NCBI RefSeq assembly: GCF_027943255.1
Contig: NC_072893.1
Location: 118,791,784-118,855,783, forward strand
DNA: 64,000 nt
Source of the DNA: Anastrepha obliqua
Taxonomy: Eukaryota; Arthropoda; Insecta; Diptera; Tephritidae
Reading direction: 5' to 3'
Within the stretch, counting starts at the first letter, position 1, and each line of letters begins with the position of its first letter. This document shows, piece by piece, positions 21,830-33,226 of the stretch. A program made the translations under genes and the position numbers. Below the pieces are notes generated by a model that did not search any database, was not told the origin of the DNA, and saw nothing but the letters and a program-made list of their open reading frames with translations.

Positions 21830-23900
21830 CAAAAATTCAGAAACAATTTCGTTGAAATTTCGAGCTTTTTTAATCAGAATCTTTAAAAAAAAGTTTCGCA
21901 TTTTTATACCCCATTCAATTTTGGTATACAAAATTTAAATTTTCAGTCTTTGTATAAAGAAAGAAAACAAATTGTGTTAAAATTTCAAATTGTTTAATAA
22001 AGAATTAAAAAAAAAATTCAAATTTTTTTATCAGAAACTTTCAAACGAAATTCGCAGTTTTATAGCCCATTGAATTTTGGTATAATAAATTTAAATTTTC
22101 AAACTTTTACGACAAGTTGTTTTTGCAAAACTTTAAAAAATGTATACAAATTCTCGTTAAGGTCAAAATTTTTAATCAGAATCTTTAAAAAAAAATTAGC
22201 AGTTTTATAGCCCATTGAATTTGGTATAATAAATGTAAATTTCGAAACTTTGTAAAAAAATTTAAGGAACTCCATAAAGCTTTCGACAAATGTTCAAACA
22301 TTTTAATCAGATTATTTAAAAAAAATCGTAGTTCTAAGTCCCATTGAATGTTGGTATGATAAATTTAAACTCTTAAATATATTAGCTTAACTTAAAACTA
22401 AAAAAAAATTTCGTTAAATTTTCAAAACTTGTAATCAGAAGCTCTAAAACAAAGTTCACAGTTTTACTGCCTATTGAATTCTGTATAATAAATATAAATT
22501 TTCGAATTTTCGAAATTTCTTTAAAACTGACCATTGAATTCTGTATAATAAATTTGAATTTTTAAACTTTTCCAACAAAACTTTTTTATAAAATTTTAAA
22601 GAATTCCAAAAAAATTTGCACAAAGTTTCAAACTTTTTAATTAGAACATTTTTAAATCCCATGTTGGTATAATACTTTCAAATATTTATCACAAACTTTT
22701 TTAACAAACTTAAAAAAAATTCCAAAAAAATATATTTAAAATTTCAAACTTTATTAATTCGAATCTTTTAAACGTACTCGCAGTTTTATAGCCCATTGAA
22801 TTTTGGTATGGAAAATTAAATTTTTAAACTTTGTACAAAATTTAAAAAACTTCAAGCAAAACCTTAATCAGAATCTTTAAGAAGAAAGTTTTGCATTTGT
22901 ATAGTCTATTAAATTTTGGTATAATAAATTTAAATTTTTGAATTCTTAACAAAAAATTTTTTTACAAAATTTTAAAAAATTCAACAAAATTTTCGTTGCT
23001 TTTTAATTTTTTGTTTTTTTGTTTTTTCGTTATTTTTTTTTTTTTTTTAATTTTAATTTTGTACAAAGAATTTACAAAAATTCAAAATAACTTTTACAAA
23101 AATTTCAAACTTTTTAATTAGATTAGTTAAACAAAATCTCATTGCATGTTAGTCTAATAAATTTATTAATATACAAAACTTTTTTTTACAAAATTATTTT
23201 TAATTTTTTACAAAATTAAAAAAAATACCAAAAAAAATTTCGTTCAAATTTTAATTTTTCTTTTCGCCGTAGCCGAATGGGTTGGTGCGTGATCACCATT
23301 CGGAATTCACTGAGAGGTCGTTGGTTCGAATCTCGGTGAAAGCAAAATTAATAAAAATATTTTTCTAATAGCGGTCGCCCCTCGGCAGGCAATGGTAAAC
23401 CTCCGAGTGTATTTCTGCCATGAAAAAGCTCCTCATAAAAATATCTGTCGTTCGGAGTCGGCTTGAAACTGTAGGACCCTCCATTTGTGGAACAACACCA
23501 AGACGCACACCACAAATAGGAGGAGGAGCTCGGCCAAACACCTAACAGAAGTGTACGCGCCAATTATTTATTTTTTTTTTTAAATTATATTTACATTTCC
23601 AAAATTTTACAAGACTCATTGAATGTTCATATTCTCAATTTACAACAAATTTTTTTTTACAAAACTAAGAAAAAAAATTTTCGCTCAAATTTAATTTTTT
23701 TCTTTTCGCATTTTTATAGCCCATATATATTTATACTTTATTTAAACTTTCAAAATTTTACAACAAACCGTTTTTTTACAAAATTTTGAAAAATAAAAAA
23801 AACCTTCGTGCAAATTTCCAATCTTTTTAATCAGAATCTTTAAAATCAAATTCGCAGTCTTACAACTCGCTGAATTTCGGTATAGTACGCCACAAGTTTG
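21830..23900. repeat. AT-rich degenerate satellite, ~115-150 bp monomers
   Basis: The motif ATAGCCCATTGAATTTTGG followed by TATAATAAATTTAAATTTT recurs near 21,909, 22,059, 22,208, 22,337, 22,464, 22,530, 22,655, 22,785, 22,900 and 23,135, and again beyond the SINE near 23,610, 23,715 and 23,860. Between the motifs lies TTTTTAATCAGAATCTTTAAA plus A-rich filler. Spacing is mostly 115-150 bp, shorter once. A SINE at 23,276-23,581 interrupts the array. Confidence 0.88.
23276..23581 (+). mobile_element. tRNA-derived SINE inserted in the AT-rich array
   Basis: Full-length: GCCGTAGCCGAATGGG head, box B GGTTCGAATCTC, conserved body and a CCAATTATTTATTT tail ending in T-rich sequence. It resembles the 16,012-16,326 copy closely, hence is younger than the array it sits in. 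Confidence 0.92.
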
Positions 23901-23904
23901 AAGT

Positions 23905-24795
23905 AGCTCAAACACTTTGGATTTCAAGCCACTTTAAATTGGCACAATATTGTATCGAAATCGAATGAGCCTTAAAACGGCATACCCAGAATTTTTCTAA
24001 AAAATCTAATTAAAAATTTGAAGTTCAAAATTTGTTGAATTTTTTTTTAATTTTTTGTACAGCTTAAAGCTTTATAGCTATATGGTTTTTTTGTGCTGTA
24101 AGCTATATTTTTGTAAAAAAAATATATAAAAAAATTAGTAAAAAATAGGAAATATGACGCGCTGCTATTATTGTGAACGTAGATGTATGCAATGCAAATG
24201 GCTTTGTACATAAGTATAAATGTAAGTATACAAGTATATAAGTGCATAAGTGCATAAGTATATAAGGGAATAAGTAACTTACTTTCATGTGACTTTGCCG
24301 TTCTAGCCCTTCTGCACGACCACATTTCCGACCTTTTTTCGATGTCAAGTCGTCAAATAGCAGATGGCTAAGAGCCGTGAGGACCGTGAAAAAGTGTGTG
24401 GAGTGCGACATTTATTTCCTTACAAGAAAATTTTTCATAGTTTCCTTCTAATTTAGGTAAAAACTTAGACCTCTTCTTTGTCCTTCTCACGGCAGTCGGT
24501 TCTAAGTTACCGGAACGACCCGGATTTATATCCGGCCAAGAACTGTCACTCCAGCAGCATGCCCCGAAAATGTATGGGAAATGCTTATGCTGCTGCAAGA
24601 ACAACAACAACAAGAACCTGTTCTTTGTTACCAGTGTCTACAAATTGTTACAGTTACTTTATGGGGTTGAGAGTGGGACCACCGTCAGACGAGTGAAATC
24701 TTTATTTCTGGTCTCGAATTGAACGAAAAGGGATTAGTAATGATTTTTTTTAATAAAATATTAAATAATCATACTCTATAAAGACCGAAATATAT
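23905..24795. other. Intronic DNA plus a possible dispersed repeat
   Basis: 24,478-24,620 holds CGGTTCTAAGTTACCGG, ATCCGGCCAAGAACTGTCAC, GCATGCCCCGAAAATG and a CAA-repeat end, which looks like the 3' end of a dispersed element. I have no second copy here to prove it. The rest is AT-rich. Confidence 0.4.
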
Positions 24796-24799
24796 TATA

Positions 24800-25013
24800 C
24801 AAGGTGGCGCAAAATTAATCACCCTATCGGAAGATTTATACTTTTTTAAAATGGCGGCATACGACAATCAGATTTGACACTCGGGAGCTAAACAGCTGCA
24901 GTTATACAAACGGGAAAGCAAAGAAGAGTGCAATGGTCAAAATAAAGATTTCCATCACTCAAAATCATGTTTTTTATTTATTGAAATTAGATGATTAATT
25001 TTGCGCTACCTTG
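24800..25013. mobile_element. 214-bp MITE (Tc1/mariner-like), TA target
   Basis: Ends read CAAGGTGGCGCAAAATTAAT and, inverted, CAAGGTAGCGCAAAATTAAT, one mismatch over 20 bp. TA flanks both sides (24,798-24,799 and 25,014-25,015). No coding capacity, so a miniature inverted-repeat element moved by a related transposase. Confidence 0.92.
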
Positions 25014-25208
25014 TATATGTAGATGAAAGAGAGAGAAAAAGAGTGGGAGAAGGACAGAGAGAGAGAGGGACAAACAACAGGACAACAACAAAATCTACGA
25101 AAAATAACCTTTCTAGGTTTCTGAAGATTTATCCAACTTTCGCTTTTTCAAATGAATTTAGTTAAAATTTAGAGTCTTATAAGTAACTTCTTAAAAGTAG
25201 ACTTAAAC

Positions 25209-25267
25209 TGATGCTTTCCATTTCAATTCAACCGGGCTATTCGGGTCATGTTCTTCGATTTCGATGT
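25209..25267. repeat. Left arm of a perfect 59-bp inverted repeat
   Basis: Exact reverse complement of 27,178-27,236, 1.9 kb away. The arm ends at the T-run that is the poly(A) tail of the minus-strand LINE. See finding. Confidence 0.97.
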
Positions 25268-26705
25268 TTTTTTTTTTTTGTAAGTATTTTATTTGCAATC
25301 TATCTTAAAATAATGATATTCAGCAAATTAGGTCTTATTATCTAATAGCAGCGGTAGTATTTGCACAAATGCAAAACTACTTATAAAATTACGATATTTG
25401 TTCTAATATTTGATCTTAAATGTATTAAATTTCAATTGTACTAATGAGTTGCTTATCTTCATATAGGAACTTATGTATTTTGTTTTTTATTTAGTGTTGA
25501 TTAAATAATTTAATTCAGGAAAATTAGAGAAATGGCAAGTCTAAGATATGATTACGCTTCAGTCGTATTGTTTCATTACTTGAGTCTAATAAGCATATAG
25601 CATTCGTATTTACATGGTTTGACAGCCGTGCAAGATATCTGTTAGAAAAGTTTGGAATTTCACTCTTTACAAATGGGATATCTAAGTCCTTATGTATTGC
25701 TTCATTTGTGACGAACCAAGGGGCGTTAACAAGTGCACGCAAAGTTTTTGATTGGTAGCGTTGCAGGATTTCTATATTCGATTTGCTAGCAGTTCCCCAA
25801 AGCTGTGTACCGTAGGTCCATACAGGCTTTAAAATAGCTTTATATAGTCTTATTTTGTTTTCAAAACTAAGCTGAGATTTACGACCAAGCAGCCAGTGCA
25901 TTCGCTTGGTTTTATTTTTAAGCTGCTCTTGTTTGGCCTTAAGGGGGTCTTCTGGTCTCGAGGCCCTGAAATGAAGGGTTTTTTTGGGGATTGATTGTGA
26001 CAAATCCTGTGAATATTTAAAAAAAAAATTTTTTTTATTTTAAAGGTACATGTCTTGGCTTTTAAAAAATGGTTTTGACTTTGAAAAAAATTAACACCCG
26101 CGACCTTGAAATGGCGCTGAAGACGTCCACCTCCAAACGAAACAAGTCTCCATTTTGGTCACGGTTTTTCCACCTGGGTAATCAGAAAGCAAAAATTAGA
26201 TATGCGTTGTCTTCAGAGTTGCCCTGGTTAAGTTTTCCCGTGACAGATTTTTTTGTTTAAATTTTTTTCAAAAGTTATGCAACAATTTGCAAAAAAAATT
26301 TTTTTTTGCTAATTTTTTGAACTTTAAAAGGTTATAAAAATGGAATGAAAAAAAATTTCAAAAATCGTACACGGAGAAACTTAGCGGTAAGTTTTCCGAA
26401 CCTTTTAAGACCAAAACCATTGAAATCGGAGTATAACTACTATGAAAAGTGTGACCAAAATGCTTAAAAAACACGATTTTCGGGGAAACGCGTTTAAAGA
26501 TAAAGTTTATGATAAAACGGCCGGAGGAGGGTACACTTCGGTGCCCAGAAAAATGTGAAAAAATGCGATTTTCAAAAAATCCTTTCTGTGGCGTATTCTC
26601 GCATACACATACAACAAAATTATGCAAAAAAAAAAATCGATTTTTTTTTCGCTGGAGACCAGAAGACCCCCTTAATATGGGATTTCCAAGTAAGGCGTCG
26701 ATTTT
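25268..26705 (-). mobile_element. 5'-truncated Jockey-like LINE, interrupted by a TTAA element
   Basis: The minus strand encodes the C-terminus of a Jockey-type reverse transcriptase: KRMHWLLGRKSQLSFENKIR, LYKAILKPVWTYGTQLWGTA, LQRYQSKTLRALVNAPW. The 3' untranslated part runs to a poly(A) tail (T-run 25,267-25,280). The ORF is opened at codon level by a TTAA element (25,943-26,671): upstream of it, at 26,676-26,705, RRLTWKSHI continues directly into KAKQEQLKN once the insert is removed. Beyond 26,705 the LINE is truncated. The tail region has few stops, so it is a fairly recent copy. Confidence 0.87.
25943..26671. mobile_element. Non-autonomous TTAA-target DNA element (piggyBac/Kolobok group)
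   Basis: Perfect 17-bp terminal inverted repeats, GGGGGTCTTCTGGTCTC, flanked by TTAA at 25,939-25,942 and 26,672-26,675. The 729-bp interior is AT-rich with no transposase. TTAA duplication is known for piggyBac, Kolobok and some Sola elements; the G-run termini do not look like classic piggyBac (CCC...), so superfamily stays open. Confidence 0.9.
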
Positions 26706-27177
26706 TAGTTTTGCAAAAAACAAAAAGTGCGAAACAGGGTTTTTACTCAAAAATTCATTACTCATAAACAACTCATTTTAGCTACTAGGCATTCAGCTCA
26801 ATTAAAGTTTGAGATGTCCTTTTGATTTGGAAAAAAAAAAAATATACACTTTTTGAAATATTGAATTTCGAAAAAAATTCAATTTTTTTTCTTTTTTGCT
26901 AAATAAAAAAATGTCAACTACTTTTTTGCAATTGTTTCTACATGAAGTCGCTCGTGTAAGTAATTACGATCATTTTGAACCCAGAATTATGAAAATCGGT
27001 TCATTTTTGACTAAGTTATGGGCACTTAAAAAAATTTTTTTCTTATATAATTAAAAAAAATCGAGAAACCGAAAACCGAAAAACAAAATTGCCGATAACT
27101 CTTGAAAAAAATTTTTTTCGGGCGAACAAAAAAATACGTGTCTCATTATTTTGACCAGAGAGCAACATATTTGAGTT
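26706..27177. other. AT-rich sequence between LINE break and inverted-repeat arm
   Basis: Poly-A/T-rich with phrases such as AAAATCGGTTCATTTTTGAC and AAGTTATGGGCAC. It looks like the interior of a non-autonomous DNA element, consistent with the arm at 27,178-27,236 being its terminal repeat. Confidence 0.45.
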
Positions 27178-27236
27178 ACATCGAAATCGAAGAACATGAC
27201 CCGAATAGCCCGGTTGAATTGAAATGGAAAGCATCA
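27178..27236. repeat. Right arm of the perfect 59-bp inverted repeat
   Basis: Pairs without mismatch with 25,209-25,267. Beyond this arm the next bases (ACTAAG) do not match the left flank. Confidence 0.97.
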
Positions 27237-27539
27237 ACTAAGAAAAAGCAAGGCCTAAGGAAGAAGAGTAGGCATTAAATTGAGCTACCGCACGCCTAAA
27301 AGAAGCATTCATCCCATAAACAGTTTTAGCAATTCCCACAAAAAACAATTCATTACAACGGAAAATGCGCGAGGAAACATTAAAATACATTTTTTGAGCA
27401 GGTACGGACAATCTATTGAGCCCGCACAAATAGCAAAGACGAAACAGATCGACAACAGAACGCGCCTAGACTCTAAAGCCATGAGATTTCTTAGTAAGCA
27501 ACGAGAGCGGTGGGTTGGCATGGAATCAACGAATTTCAC

Positions 27540-27900
27540 CGAACGCAAAGCAAAGCGCACTCTGTGAAGCACTTACAGGTCACTTTGCCTGTAATAAACC
27601 CTTTAACACAATAGGGTTATCTAGTTCAAGATTATGCAGGTTCTGCTGTGATGAAGAGGAGTCTATGGAACTCTTAATCATTAACTGTGAGGGATTAGGA
27701 CACAGGAGGCACAGAATCCTGCGCTCGTACCTACTACAGGAGGATGACCTACAATTGGCTCCCTCCTAAGGAGCTGGTTTAATTCCTCGGTATACTAACT
27801 AATTATAATTAAGTATTTAGGGGAGCACAATAGATCAATCTTATTGCAGTGCATAAAGGCCTTAGCCTAACCCGTACAACCATTACAATTACTAAAGCGC
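27540..27900 (+). mobile_element. RNase-H LINE 3' end, same family as 47,160-49,075
   Basis: ALTGHFACNKPFNTIGLSSS then LCRFCCDEEESMELLIINCEG is the C-terminal finger of an RNase-H-bearing LINE. It is close to GGLTGHFTCNKHLHKLG...CRFCCEDEESIEDLIIEC at 48.7-48.9 kb. The shared 3' tail (GGAGCACAATAGATCAATC ... CCTAACC...TACAACCATTA) confirms one family. The 5' part is missing, although 27,240-27,540 could be worn upstream sequence. Confidence 0.85.
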
Positions 27901-27904
27901 ACGA

Positions 27905-28145
27905 AAACTCTCCGAAGAGACTCTACACGGAACAGACTCAGACTGTGTGACTGTTTGGGGACAAACAAATACAACGTATTTTAAGCCGAACTCAACTAAG
28001 TGCGAAAACAACACTTTGAGAATATGCAGACCAGAAAACGAAAAACTATTTCTGGAATAACGACCAACATTACGCACGATTTAGAAATAACAAAATTTAT
28101 GTGAGTGATGAAATTCATCCTGAAGTTAAAAGAGACAGGCTGGTC
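27905..28145. other. Unassigned DNA between two LINEs
   Basis: Nothing recognised; it could be the untranslated upstream part of the following RTE-type element. Confidence 0.3.
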
Positions 28146-28149
28146 TCTA

Positions 28150-28690
28150 AATTACCTAATTGTTTCTTGCGGCGTGCTTGAGATGCAGTAAGATGCTGGT
28201 CTTACTTCGGTTTACATTTCAGAAACCAGCAACTACGAATATACAAAACTGTCATAAGACCTAAACTCTCTTACGGGTGCGAAGTCTGGGTGCTGAAATC
28301 CCATGGAACCGATCAGTTAAATTGTTTGGAAAGAAAGATTCGAAGAAAAATGTATGGACCTGTACGACTTGGAGACGGTACTTACCGCATTTGGTACCAC
28401 GGCGAGGTACACACTTTTACACTTACCAGGGGTACAAATTAGTAAGTAATCAGGTACTGGTACAAATTAGTAAATAATCAGGTACGAATAAGCAGCGATA
28501 GAGCTATAAAAAAGATCTCCGAAACTAATCCACAAGGCGATAGAAGAAGAGGCCGGTCGAGAAAACGATGGATATATGACACTGAAGGCGACTTTGGAGC
28601 TATGTGCGTATCTGAAATCCAGCGAAAAGCTGATGACCGATTGACGTGGAGGCGAATTGTAACGGAAGCAAAGGTTTATCACGAACAGTG
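28150..28690 (+). mobile_element. RTE-type LINE C-terminus, second lineage
   Basis: Reads IRPKLSYGCEVWVL, LERKIRRKMYGPVRLGDGTYR, RAIKKISETNPQGDRRRGRS then RKRWIYDTEG, and RLTWRRIVTEAK across frames. Same protein region as the 17,850 copy but a different sequence lineage. A short duplication of GGTACAAATTAGTAA (about 28,430-28,472) breaks the middle. Confidence 0.8.
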
Positions 28691-28859
28691 ATGCTATGAT
28701 GATGAAGATATTGGAATAATATTGAAAACATTCCCATAAGAATAGTATAGTGACATTTACTGATTTTGAGGAGCAAAGAAGTACGCACACACCTATTATA
28801 CTCGTACCATATAAGTTGCCTGATTCTCGCATAGAATGGATGGATCTTCTAGTCATTTA

Positions 28860-29660
28860 ATTTCATAATAGATCTTCAAGCCATCCACGTATATAGTAGA
28901 AGAAAATTACACTTACTGGAAAAACAGGAAGAAATATCCTTAAAGAGGAGCGCAAATAGTAACGAGCCTGGAACTCTGGGGGACACCAGAGGATGGAGGA
29001 ATGAACTAGAAATTGAGAGTGAATGAAAAAACACTCAAGCTTAGCCATCAATATTGGGTGAGACATGTGCAAAAGCTCTGTGAGGTCTTCGGACCACAAA
29101 CTGCAGTCCAATGGATTCACATCTGGACTTCCATACATCCAATCTTCTGCGGCTATGAACCCAGGAATACTTCTTTTTACCCACTGGTGGGTGGTTTTTG
29201 CATTATGGGCTGGAGCGGCATCTTGCTGGAAGATTCCACGCCATCCCTTGAAGAGCCTACTGCTCAACTGCTTCACCACGCCTTCTAAGACATCCTTTTG
29301 GTGCACTCGTGCCACGGTCTTAACCCCTTTTTCGCCAGTACAAGATACTCCCCACCAAACCATTACAAAGTATTAAAAACTTCTTCGACAGTAAAAATTT
29401 TCTCATTTGCGCAGAGAATATTTTCGTCACCGAAGAAGCTGCTTGCATCTGTCCTGTCTAATTTTCTTCAAGCGCGTTGTCAAAATATGACCAGTTGAGC
29501 GATGGAAGGCTTTCATGAGGAAATCATCTCTAATTAGACTTCAAATGGATCTGGTCGTTGTATTCATTTCCCTAGACATGATTTTCTGATTTCTGAGATG
29601 ATTTCTGCAATGCGAATTTCCTTAGCTCCCCACTCCATTGTTAACAAGCGAAATTCGCCA
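28860..29660 (-). mobile_element. DD37D (maT-like) transposase remnant
   Basis: The minus-strand ORF 28,863-29,363 begins MVWWGVSCTGEKGVKTVARV, then GIFQQDAAPAH (second Asp) and SPDVNPLDCSLW (third Asp) with 37 residues between, the spacing of maT-family Tc1/mariner elements. Just upstream ANEKIFTVEEVFN aligns to the first Asp block (normally TDEKIF), with Asp changed to Asn, and stops precede it. After the third Asp the frame is lost. No terminal repeats found. Confidence 0.85.
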
Positions 29661-29664
29661 CGAA

Positions 29665-31385
29665 ATTGGGTATAGTTCTGAGTAGACAATGGATGCGATC
29701 AAAAGCAGAAAATAACGGAACTTTTTTCTGCGAATTTTTACTCGGCGTATGCATTGAAAAATTTGTCACGGAATTTATGGCAAGTTTAACTAAGTTCACT
29801 CTAACCAATTAATAGAAAATGGAGAATGGAGTTAAACTAAAAAAATTGGTTCACTAACACTAATAAAACAAAGTATAGCCCCATTTATTTTTAAAACATT
29901 AAAAAAAAATTTTTTTTCTTACTTCCATCCTAACCAAGATTCAATGTGCAGAGTTTCCAGAACAACTGAAAGTGGAACCCCATAAATCCTTCAATAAACA
30001 TTTCATGAATCTGCACGCTCTTTCCGCCCTTGCGCCTCGAGGCAAGCAGAAGTGGGATTGCGGTTTTCAGTAGTAAACAGAAAACAAGCATTTGATATGC
30101 AAATTTCGTGGCAAAATTTTACGAAATCTACCCACCCAACGCTCGAGTCTATGCAATCGGAAGCACAACCTTTATGTAGGTTCTAAGGCGCACCAAAGGT
30201 TGGCGGAAATGAGTGTAGAAACCATGTACAGTTATGAGCAGCAAACTGAGTGGCTGTGAATGCAATAAATGACAGGAAATTGGGGAAATGCCGGGATATG
30301 CGCCTAAATGTATGCAATATAAACGGCATATCGTGCGCTCAGTACTACAGCTACGTGCAAGTGTGAGTTTATTTGCTGCTGAGTGGCATGAAATTTGCAA
30401 AATTGCCAAATTGGCGCCTCTGAAATAGAGAAAGAAAAAAGAAAAAAAAAACAAACAAACAAATATGCAGATGCAGTTGTTGCGCAGCAAACGACGAATC
30501 AAGCAAGCAAGCGGGCGAGGGCTTAGAAAAGTTTGGTTGTTTTTTCTGTTAATTCTTGTTTTGCAAGTGTATGTTTTTGTTGTTGTTTTTGTGCTTAAGT
30601 GTTAGTCATGCTACTAATTGGACTTGGAAGTGCACCGCCACCGTCACCACCAAGCTTTCACCAAAGTAGGAGCTAACTATTTTCTCTACACCGCCTTCAT
30701 TTTTACTTCTACTACTACAACTAGAAGTCTTACTTGTATGTGTATGGCATGCCCAATGTAATAGTTGTGGCGGTGGGAGTTTCTAGGCATTGGGCATGTG
30801 AGCTTGTCTCTACTACGTCTACGTCTGCACATTGAATGCTAGTCGTTCTCTACTCGGAATGATTTTGCGGGCGAGCACTTGAGGTGTGAGAGTTGGTGTT
30901 GTTAAGGGGATAATTGGGGATTTTCGAATTGACAATGTGAATTCGAAAGTACCAGTTGTTGTTTCATTTTTGCTCTAGCACTGCCACCACAAATGGTAAA
31001 GTGATGAAAAAAGTATAGGGAATTAGTCGTATTAGCCAGGCAAACTCGCAGTGAATAGAAATTGGAATATTTCTCTGGAGCATTTGGTGAGATAGAAGGA
31101 GGAGAAAAATAGTAAAAGTGAGGAAGAGATGAGAGCGCTACTAATGGAAATTGTAGTGGAATATAAAAACGAGCTGCAAGACATAGTAGACTAAGACTAG
31201 TGGGATTATAGTGAGTCTTCAGTAGTAAGTGAGCCGCTCAGTGGACTACAGCCTTATGGAGAGTGGCAACCAGCGTAACCTAACCTAACCTAGTAAGCTA
31301 ATGAATTTTGATTTTAGAAAGACATTCTCATGGATCCTAAGATGAATTGGAAAGTAAATATCAAATTCATGTGCCACAGGAATGA
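29665..31385. other. Intronic DNA, no gene recognised
   Basis: Includes A-rich and GTT-rich simple sequence (30,430-30,470; 30,540-30,600) and a CCTAA triplet repeat at 31,275-31,290. No terminal repeats or protein family seen. Confidence 0.45.
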
Positions 31386-31831
31386 TGGTTCATATCGTCA
31401 TATGAATTCAAAAAAGCCCTAAGTTACAAAAAATTCAAAATCGACTTTTTAGTTGATTATCATGTACCGTAATCCAACAACTAATAATGACGTTGGTATA
31501 AACAAAATTCGAAAAGCCCTAAGTGCAAGCGTAACAAATTTGCCAACCAAAACTGTAACTTACGCCTTTAGAGAAATAATAAACAACAAACACAAGAAGG
31601 TATAGCATGTCATGCCATTAAGTGTGTTCTTATTTATCAGTTTTTTATTTATCAGTTACTGACGAAAAGTATTGACGATAAGGTTTTTTGCATCTCTGTA
31701 TTAACAGTTAGTTTTTCTTTTGTATGTTTCTAAGAGGCTTTACTGAGTTGGAGTTTATTTAATTAAAACTAAAAATCTCTAAAAATGATTAACGAAACTA
31801 ATTCAGATAAGTCAGTGTTAAAAAAAAAACG

Positions 31832-33226
31832 GTGAATAAAACATATTTAAATTACAATAACCGAATGACCGGCAAAATTTATAAAGGTCTTAAGAAGGGA
31901 ATTGTGTGTGAAAAGAATCCTCGAAAAATGGGCTTAAGATGTCAGTCTAAATATTGTGAAAAAAGCACATTGCGTCATTGCTCCCAATATGATGAAAATA
32001 TACGCCAAGAAATATTTGATGGATTTTGGAACATGTCGTGGAAAGAAAAAAAGATTTATGTAATAAGTCAAGCAGAATTAGAAGAAAAAGCACGAAACCG
32101 TAACACATTTTCGAGGCGATCGCTATCTAAACGGTATTATTTGAAAGCAAAAGCAACTCGTATCCACGTTTGCCGGCAAATGTTTATGTCAACTCTTGGA
32201 ATAAATGAAAAAATGATAAGAAATTGGGTAGATTCGAACATTTTAAAACACACGCAATTGGATATTGCTCCGCCAAAAGGAATGTCGAAAAATGCTAAAA
32301 AATACGAAAAGCGCCATAACTTTTTAAAGAAATGGTTGAACAGTATTCCAAAACTTGAATCCCTTTACCAAAAACAATACAGTACAAAAAATTATTTACA
32401 AACAGATATTAAATCATACAACCAACTTTATAAACTATATTGTGAAGAATGCGATGGTAATAATGACGATGAAATTTTACCAGTATCGTATCCAAAATGT
32501 ATGCTTACCATAAAACAACATAATATTTCATTGTTTAAACCAAGGAACGATATGTGTGATATTTGTGTATCATTTGAGGCAAAAAACATAACTGAGGATC
32601 AATATAATAGTCATAGATCACAATTCAATGAAATGAGAAAAGAAAAAGAAAACGATATCGAAAGTGCCAAGTCTGGACTGTGCTTATTATTATGCAAGGA
32701 TATGCAAGCAGTGAAACTGATTCCCCAAACAAATGCTAGTGCCTCATATTATAAAATGAAATTACAGGTGCATAATTTCACTATTTATAATATCATCACT
32801 CACGAGTCTGATAATTACATTTGGGATGAGTCTGAAGGGAATCTTGTAGCGTCTACTACCGCCACATGTATTGTTAAATACTTAGAGAAGTGTTTACTTC
32901 AGTCACCAGATACGAGTATTAACCATGTCATAATATATTCTGATGGCTGCTTTTATCAAAATCGCAATGTCATATTGTCAAACGCATTGCTATCTTTATG
33001 CATTGAAAAAAACATAACGATAGAGCATAAATATTTAATAGTTGGGCACACTCAAATGGAGTGCGATTCAACACATTCGCTTATCCAAAGAAAAATTAAC
33101 AATAAAAAAATTAATCTTCCGTCTGAATTTGTTCAGTATGTTAAGGATTCTCGAAAGACTCCATTTCCACTGAACACTCATCACCTTACTCATTTCATAT
33201 TTTCGGGATTACGACTCTCTTCCTAA
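31832..33226 (+). CDS. Putative DDE/DDD transposase of an undercharacterised family
   Basis: The open frame runs 464 codons; the annotated first codon is GTG, so the true start is probably the ATG at 31,785, which is one base out of frame across a run of ten A (31,820-31,829). N-terminus: a Cys cluster (LRCQSKYCEKSTLRHCSQ). Middle: basic region and DMCDICVSFEAKN, likely zinc-binding. C-terminal half: LLCKDMQAVKLIPQ with Asp290, IIYSDGCFYQNRN with Asp371, and GHTQMECDSTHS with Glu410/Asp412, spaced like an RNase-H-fold catalytic triad. This architecture is common in uncharacterised insect and cnidarian proteins that I associate with Sola-like transposons; that link is from memory and unproven. 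A +1 shift in a T-run near 33,200 ends the ORF early. The frame has no internal stop over 1.39 kb, unlike every other transposon relic here. Confidence 0.8.
   Translation: MNKTYLNYNNRMTGKIYKGLKKGIVCEKNPRKMGLRCQSKYCEKSTLRHCSQYDENIRQEIFDGFWNMSWKEKKIYVISQAELEEKARNRNTFSRRSLSKRYYLKAKATRIHVCRQMFMSTLGINEKMIRNWVDSNILKHTQLDIAPPKGMSKNAKKYEKRHNFLKKWLNSIPKLESLYQKQYSTKNYLQTDIKSYNQLYKLYCEECDGNNDDEILPVSYPKCMLTIKQHNISLFKPRNDMCDICVSFEAKNITEDQYNSHRSQFNEMRKEKENDIESAKSGLCLLLCKDMQAVKLIPQTNASASYYKMKLQVHNFTIYNIITHESDNYIWDESEGNLVASTTATCIVKYLEKCLLQSPDTSINHVIIYSDGCFYQNRNVILSNALLSLCIEKNITIEHKYLIVGHTQMECDSTHSLIQRKINNKKINLPSEFVQYVKDSRKTPFPLNTHHLTHFIFSGLRLSS

Noticed and set aside
26358..26771. 137-codon - strand ORF
   Set aside because: It runs across the end of the TTAA element into LINE and flanking DNA, so it is a chance frame over a junction.
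28467..28856. 129-codon - strand ORF
   Set aside because: Antisense to a recognisable + strand LINE C-terminus; shadow frame.
31275..31290. Telomere-like CCTAA repeat
   Set aside because: Three short imperfect units only; flies lack this telomere repeat and it is too short to mean anything.
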